Shown one piece after another: positions 60,358-64,000 of a stretch of 64,000 nucleotides of DNA (the stretch's first letter is position 1; each line of letters starts with the position of its first letter). Both the position numbers and the translations under genes were made by a program. The notes under the pieces are model-generated. The model worked only from the letters and a program-made list of their open reading frames with translations, ran no database searches and was not told the origin of the DNA. Origin of the DNA: Paenibacillus macerans (GTDB taxonomy: Bacteria > Bacillota > Bacilli > Paenibacillales > Paenibacillaceae). Location of the stretch: NCBI RefSeq assembly GCF_900454495.1, contig NZ_UGSI01000002.1:1275001-1339000 (forward strand). The letters run 5' to 3'.

Positions 60358-60410
60358 AAACATCTGTCATATCCTGTACAGCACGGGATTTACAGATGTT
60401 TTTTGTTTTT
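60358..60410 (+). terminator. Terminator after the dehydrogenase gene
   Basis: AAACATCTGT (60358-60367) pairs with ACAGATGTTT (60392-60401), then TTTTGTTTTT. Confidence 0.85.
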
Positions 60411-60518
60411 GTCCGCGTGAATAATATTCCCACCCCCTATTCAAATCCGCCGCTTCCAGCCGATATAGTTAAAGGTGCGGGGAGACTCGAGATTACGACA
60501 AAAAAGGGAGAGAACGTA

Positions 60519-61529
60519 GTGAAGAAAGTTGTAAATTTGTTTTTGTGTATGATGTTGATCGCGATAGCGACAACGGCATGCAGCCTGCCGGCAGCGGGGA
60601 AACTTACGGGGGCGGCCGGTGGAGACGAGGTGAAGGATACGCTTAAGTATAACGATTACATTGACCTTAGCAATCAGATTAACGGTGGGATGTATGACCT
60701 TGTTTTCACCAGGTATGTGGAGGAGTTCGGTCCGGAGAAGGAAATTTACATCGATGACAGGTTTGACGGGTACAGCACAACGCCGTTTATTCCGACCGTG
60801 ATCGAGAGTGCCGGGAAAACATTGGATTTTGCCTCCGCCGAACCGTCTTATGGTGCAACGGATGAGAAAGTAAAAGAGTTAATGCCGATTATCATAGATT
60901 TGATGAAAACGAATAATGACATTCAAAACTACTACACGGCGAAAACCTATGTCGATGACGATTTTAAACAAGGCCGCGAACTACATACGCGTTTTATTTC
61001 ATTGTTTGAGAAGTACATAGAGGTGGGGCAGCAATTCAACGAAGCATTTGCGGAGATCACGAATGAGCGCAAGTATGCGGATGCGGAGAAGCTGAAGGAT
61101 GAAGATATGCTGATACGCTACTACGCGATGAGCATCGTATTGCGGGCACAGGAGATTCAGGAAGCTTTTTACAATAAGGGAGTCGGGGACGAAAACGTTT
61201 TGGATTTCGATGTTAAGGAATATGAGGAATTGTATCAGTTGCTGACCGAGGATATCGAGCATTATTTTGAGTATTCCAAGGATGCCGATCAACGGAAGAA
61301 AGAGGGATGGTCAAATCTCGAAATATTCCCGACAAGCATAGAAGGGGTAAAAGTAACGGCAACCGACATTCTCAGAATTTTGCGGGAACAGGATCCGGAG
61401 ATTAACAGCGACACGGAAGGCAAAGTGACGACAGGCGGGTCTAATGCGATTTTGTCGACGTTTGACCGCAAGGTCTCTTTCCTCGTGGATGCCTACAATA
61501 CCACCAGCAGTTTAGCGGGCTTGAATTAA
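60519..61529 (+). CDS. DUF3829-like lipoprotein 1
   Basis: 336 residues from the GTG at 60519, which follows AAAAGGGAGAGAACGTA; the long open frame upstream crosses a terminator and is not coding. The start (VKKVVNLFLCMMLIAIATTACS) is a lipoprotein signal peptide with Cys as the last residue. The mature part is helical and charged (YDLVFTRYVEEFGPEKEI; KLKDEDMLIRYYAMSIVLRAQEIQEAFY), the pattern of DUF3829 proteins, which are outer-surface lipoproteins of unknown role. The next gene is a paralog starting 5 bases after its stop. Confidence 0.75.
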   Translation: MKKVVNLFLCMMLIAIATTACSLPAAGKLTGAAGGDEVKDTLKYNDYIDLSNQINGGMYDLVFTRYVEEFGPEKEIYIDDRFDGYSTTPFIPTVIESAGKTLDFASAEPSYGATDEKVKELMPIIIDLMKTNNDIQNYYTAKTYVDDDFKQGRELHTRFISLFEKYIEVGQQFNEAFAEITNERKYADAEKLKDEDMLIRYYAMSIVLRAQEIQEAFYNKGVGDENVLDFDVKEYEELYQLLTEDIEHYFEYSKDADQRKKEGWSNLEIFPTSIEGVKVTATDILRILREQDPEINSDTEGKVTTGGSNAILSTFDRKVSFLVDAYNTTSSLAGLN

Positions 61530-61533
61530 TTCG

Positions 61534-62564
61534 ATGAAAAGCGTGAGATCAAGGTGGGGGATTGTTGTATCTTTAAGTCTTCTGGTTGTACTGCTCTCGT
61601 CCTGCCAGGCGCCGCTGGAGCTGGTGAAGATCATCCGGCCGGAAGGAACAAAGCCGGCTGCCTCCACCCAGGAAGAAAATCCCGGAACGGAAGCGGCGGC
61701 ACGGAAATATGCCGGCTATAGCGCCCTGGATATTTATATCCATGGCGAAATAGCCGATGTTCTGGAACGGTACGGAGAACGGTTCGGACATAAGGAAAAA
61801 TTCGCTCTGCGCAAAGAGGCTCATCTGGAGTGGGGCGTAAATCTGGAGCTTAAAGAGACCTATAAACTGGCGGAGTATACGGAATTGGCCGCTAAACAGC
61901 CTGCCTTGCCCGAGGTCGATGACGCCGTAACGAAGCTTGCTCCGAAGCTGGAGGATCTGGTCAAGATGCTTGGCGAAATCGATACTTATTACAGGTTCAA
62001 ATTTTACGTCGATGACAATTTTGCGAAGGGGAAAACGCTGCATGAACAGCTGCAGGTTCTGCTGAAGGATTGGGAGCCGCTTGCGGAAGACTTCACGGTT
62101 AATCTGCATCCGCACTAATGAAGCAGCGAGAGCTGGATCTCGCCGATTTCAAGGCAAACGATCAGATGATCCGGTACCATGCGCTTGCATCGATCATGGC
62201 AGCGGAAGCGATTGAAGACGAACTGATCAGGCAGGGCGTGACATCGGAGACATTAAACGGCCTCGATGCCGCATCCTACCGGGTTCTGTACGATCGGCTT
62301 ACAGAAGAAGTAGCCCAGTATATCGCCTTGGCTGACGATCCGGAGCGGGTAAAGCAGGAAGGGCTGGAGACTTATAATTCGTATGGAAATATGCTGAAGC
62401 ATAAAATCATGCTGGTGAAAGCCTCCGCCACCGATTTGCTGCAGCGGGCCGAGCAATCGCGGACGTTCGATGAACACAACAAAGACGGCACGCCCAAGGA
62501 CTATAAGAAGAAACTGCAAGAGGCTATTTTGGAATATGATGTGTTTGTCATTGGACCTGAATAA
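61534..62564 (+). pseudogene. DUF3829-like lipoprotein 2, frameshifted
   Basis: The start MKSVRSRWGIVVSLSLLVVL with LLSSC is a proper lipoprotein signal. The frame ends at 62118 in NLHPH, but a second frame overlapping that stop (from 62118: KQRELDLADFKANDQMIRYHAL) continues the same family sequence, matching the paralog where it reads ADAEKLKDEDMLIRYYAM. So a single small insertion or deletion near 62100-62118 splits a gene of about 343 codons. If real, the two halves cannot make the full protein; a sequencing error is the other explanation. Confidence 0.75.
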
Positions 62565-62593
62565 GGGTTGATTCTAAGAAAGGAAGTTTTTGC

Positions 62594-62923
62594 ATGATTA
62601 TTTGGAAAGGGCTGGGAATATTAAATATCGTTATCCCAGGGGTTTTGTTTTTTATTGTCAATGGTTTAGTGTCCCTTCTGGGGCTTGACATAATAGATGC
62701 CCGGCTGCCGCTGGCTTTTGTGTTCATCGTGTCGGGAGTGATTATCTGGTATATAGGAAAAGCGCTTAACGCCGATGCGGGTAAAGTGCTGGTTGATATG
62801 GAAACGGGGCAACGCTACCAAATGGGATTCCGGCATAGTCTGTTTTTTATCCCTATGCATTACTGGGGCCCTATCGGCCTGGTGATAGGATTTATTTTGA
62901 TTGTTGCAACGATATTTACGTAG
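62594..62923 (+). CDS. Small membrane protein, 109 aa
   Basis: Three hydrophobic segments (GLGILNIVIPGVLFFIVNGLV; LPLAFVFIVSGVIIWYIGKAL; GPIGLVIGFILIVATIF) and a short polar loop with DMETGQRYQMGFRHSLFFIPMHYWGPI between the last two. The ETGQ...HSLFFIPMHYWG pattern is a conserved hypothetical in Firmicutes. AAAGGAAG precedes the ATG. It follows the lipoprotein genes closely and precedes a terminator, so it may be in the same transcript. Function unknown. Confidence 0.7.
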   Translation: MIIWKGLGILNIVIPGVLFFIVNGLVSLLGLDIIDARLPLAFVFIVSGVIIWYIGKALNADAGKVLVDMETGQRYQMGFRHSLFFIPMHYWGPIGLVIGFILIVATIFT

Positions 62924-62954
62924 GGGTAACTTCGCTTTACATGAGCAATTCTTT

Positions 62955-63000
62955 GAACACCACACTATGAGCAAGTTGCTTCTATTGTGGTGTTTTTCTT
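62955..63000 (+). terminator. Terminator after the small membrane protein gene
   Basis: GAACACCACA pairs imperfectly with TGTGGTGTTT, then TTCTTTT. The stretch 63001-63380 has no gene I can support. Confidence 0.8.
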
Positions 63001-63379
63001 TTAACGGTGAGTAGAGTCATCAGAGTGTAAGCAATTTCTAAACTAGGAGTTCGCGTCGCTCTTTCCCAAACTCCGGCTTACTTGGTCATTGTTGAATGGA
63101 ATAGTTGCAAAAAGTACAGTTACTTATCCGCAAATGCTGGCACAGCGCTTGTTTAAGTGTAAAACCTGCAATTATTCCGCTATATTTCGAAGAAGAGGCA
63201 AAGAGACCAGGAAATAAATGTATGAAATGCAATTAAACTAACGATTAGGCAAATGGATATGAAGTTAGTTGTATGATTTGCAATTAATGGTCAGAGCCGA
63301 GCCGGTCAAGCACACTAAATTTTTGTTTTCGGAAGTGCTTATGCTCGGGATGTTTTCCTCGCGTTGCCCACTTATCTGA

Positions 63380-63535
63380 ATAAACGAAAATAACCCGCCC
63401 AGGTTAGCTGCCAAGGGAACGGGTTATCTTCCGTATTATCTTGGAGGTTTCCCACCCAAATGTTGTGCAGGGAGCCGATGGCACTCGACTCCTTTATTTA
63501 TTGTTATCTTAGCATATCGCGCCGTATTACCTCAA
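63380..63535 (-). ncRNA. Candidate small RNA of about 120 nt
   Basis: On the minus strand, TTGAGG (63535-63530) and TAAGAT (63511-63506) are 18 bases apart, with a TGC extension of the -10. About 110 bases on, the stem TAACCCG/CGGGTTA (63391-63397 with 63420-63426) is followed by TTTTCGTTT, a terminator on this strand. No ribosome-binding site or open frame of note lies between. It could be a type I antitoxin-like RNA or an orphan small RNA. Confidence 0.45.
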
Positions 63536-63663
63536 TTACACAGGTTAAAATAATTAAAAGGAACCGGAAAGCGTTGTAATTTTCTGAGAGTCAATAGTTT
63601 GGAATATGTTATAATGGTTAAGAAATATTTATGTAACACTATTAATGCTTAGGGGAAAATGAA

Positions 63664-64000
63664 ATGTTAAACAAGTATAATGATATCCCGTTATATGTTC
63701 AGTTAAAAAATAAATTACGTGAAAAAATCTTAAATGGCAGTTTAAAAGAGGGTGAAGTGTTGCCTTCGGAAAATCAGTTAATGAGAGATTTCGGTATTAC
63801 ACGCAGTACCATAAGAAGAGCCGTTGAAGAATTGGTGAAAGAAGGACTTGTGGAAAAAGAACAGGGGAAAGGTGCTTTTGTAAGGCTGCGTCAAACCAAA
63901 CAGAATCTTTGGAACTTTCAAGGGTTTACCGATCTGTCCTTAAAGAAGAACCAACAACCTGTTACTAGAGTGCTGAAAAAAGAAATTGTTATAGAAAACA
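63664..64000 (+). CDS. GntR-family regulator, cut by window end
   Basis: The first 112 residues: MLNKYNDIPLYVQLKNKLRE, winged helix with LPSENQLMRDFGITRSTIRRAVEELVKEGLVEKEQGKGAFV, then the start of what should be a UTRA ligand domain (FQGFTDLSLKKNQQPVTRVL). AGGGGAAAATGAA precedes the ATG at 63664. TATAAT at 63610-63615 is a likely -10 box; I see no good -35 box. Relatives control sugar or amino-sugar genes, which would lie beyond the window. Confidence 0.88.
   Translation, partial: MLNKYNDIPLYVQLKNKLREKILNGSLKEGEVLPSENQLMRDFGITRSTIRRAVEELVKEGLVEKEQGKGAFVRLRQTKQNLWNFQGFTDLSLKKNQQPVTRVLKKEIVIEN

Noticed and set aside
60204..60518. N-terminal extension of the first lipoprotein
   Set aside because: It overlaps the dehydrogenase gene and crosses a good terminator; the lipoprotein signal starts at the GTG at 60519.

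Overview
The window looks like a chromosomal piece of a Gram-positive, spore-forming, Paenibacillus-like member of the Bacillales. The evidence is strong AGGAGG ribosome-binding sites, an alpha/beta-type small acid-soluble spore protein, a tryptophan T-box in front of trpS, an S-layer-homology (SLH) protein, and medium-to-high GC core genes beside AT-rich acquired DNA. All calls come from reading the sequence; no database was searched.

1-16 kb is mostly core. It holds the edge of a secreted protein, a 33-residue membrane microprotein, a truncated globin, a DUF2225 protein, a zinc-ribbon protein, a YycC-like protein, an M3 oligoendopeptidase, a SASP, an aldose 1-epimerase, T-box/trpS, ctaB (heme O synthase), a SCO-type copper chaperone and a TOPRIM protein. 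An IS1595-like element (8.77-10.74 kb) and an inverted, internally deleted relic of it (4.27-5.18 kb) flank the SASP-galM-trpS block.

13.2-34.9 kb is the most interesting part: a contractile-injection-like cluster. A Ser/Thr kinase and a von Willebrand (VWA) membrane protein converge upstream. A strong promoter (16430-16459) then leads into a large sheath-like protein, a 144-residue tube-like protein, a J-domain protein, two FHA proteins, an active-looking PP2C phosphatase, a degenerate PP2C joined through a membrane span to a coiled/TPR-like region, two unknown conserved proteins, an Hsp70-like ATPase, a membrane protein, four RDD membrane paralogs, a probable baseplate/fibre protein and a toxin-free VgrG-like spike. 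Kinase, phosphatase and FHA parts recall the PpkA/PppA/Fha control of proteobacterial type VI secretion, but no TssJ/L/M, ClpV or TssE homolog is recognisable.

35-51.2 kb is the effector arsenal. Two homologous modules each carry a pentapeptide-repeat protein, a small conserved protein, a DUF4280 PAAR-like tip and a VgrG-like protein of more than 1000 residues with a variable C-terminal toxin, followed by an immunity gene. Module A ends in a CdiA_C-type tRNase; module B ends in a domain resembling polymorphic toxin type 30. Module B starts with a VgrG/pentapeptide chimera left by deletion. Orphan immunity genes and frameshifted toxin/immunity remnants follow, separated by near-identical terminators. 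Two XRE/DUF6809 cassettes with palindromic operators inside their promoters bracket module B and the orphan array.

51.4-64 kb holds a TnpB element inserted at the start of a FCD-type GntR gene, an SLH surface protein, a secreted protein, a frameshifted MFS transporter with a zinc dehydrogenase (a sugar-acid locus like lgoR-lgoT-lgoD), two DUF3829-like lipoproteins (one frameshifted), a small membrane protein, a candidate small RNA and a truncated GntR regulator. The operator half-site ATACTAG occurs both at the displaced GntR promoter and in front of the MFS gene, tying that locus together.
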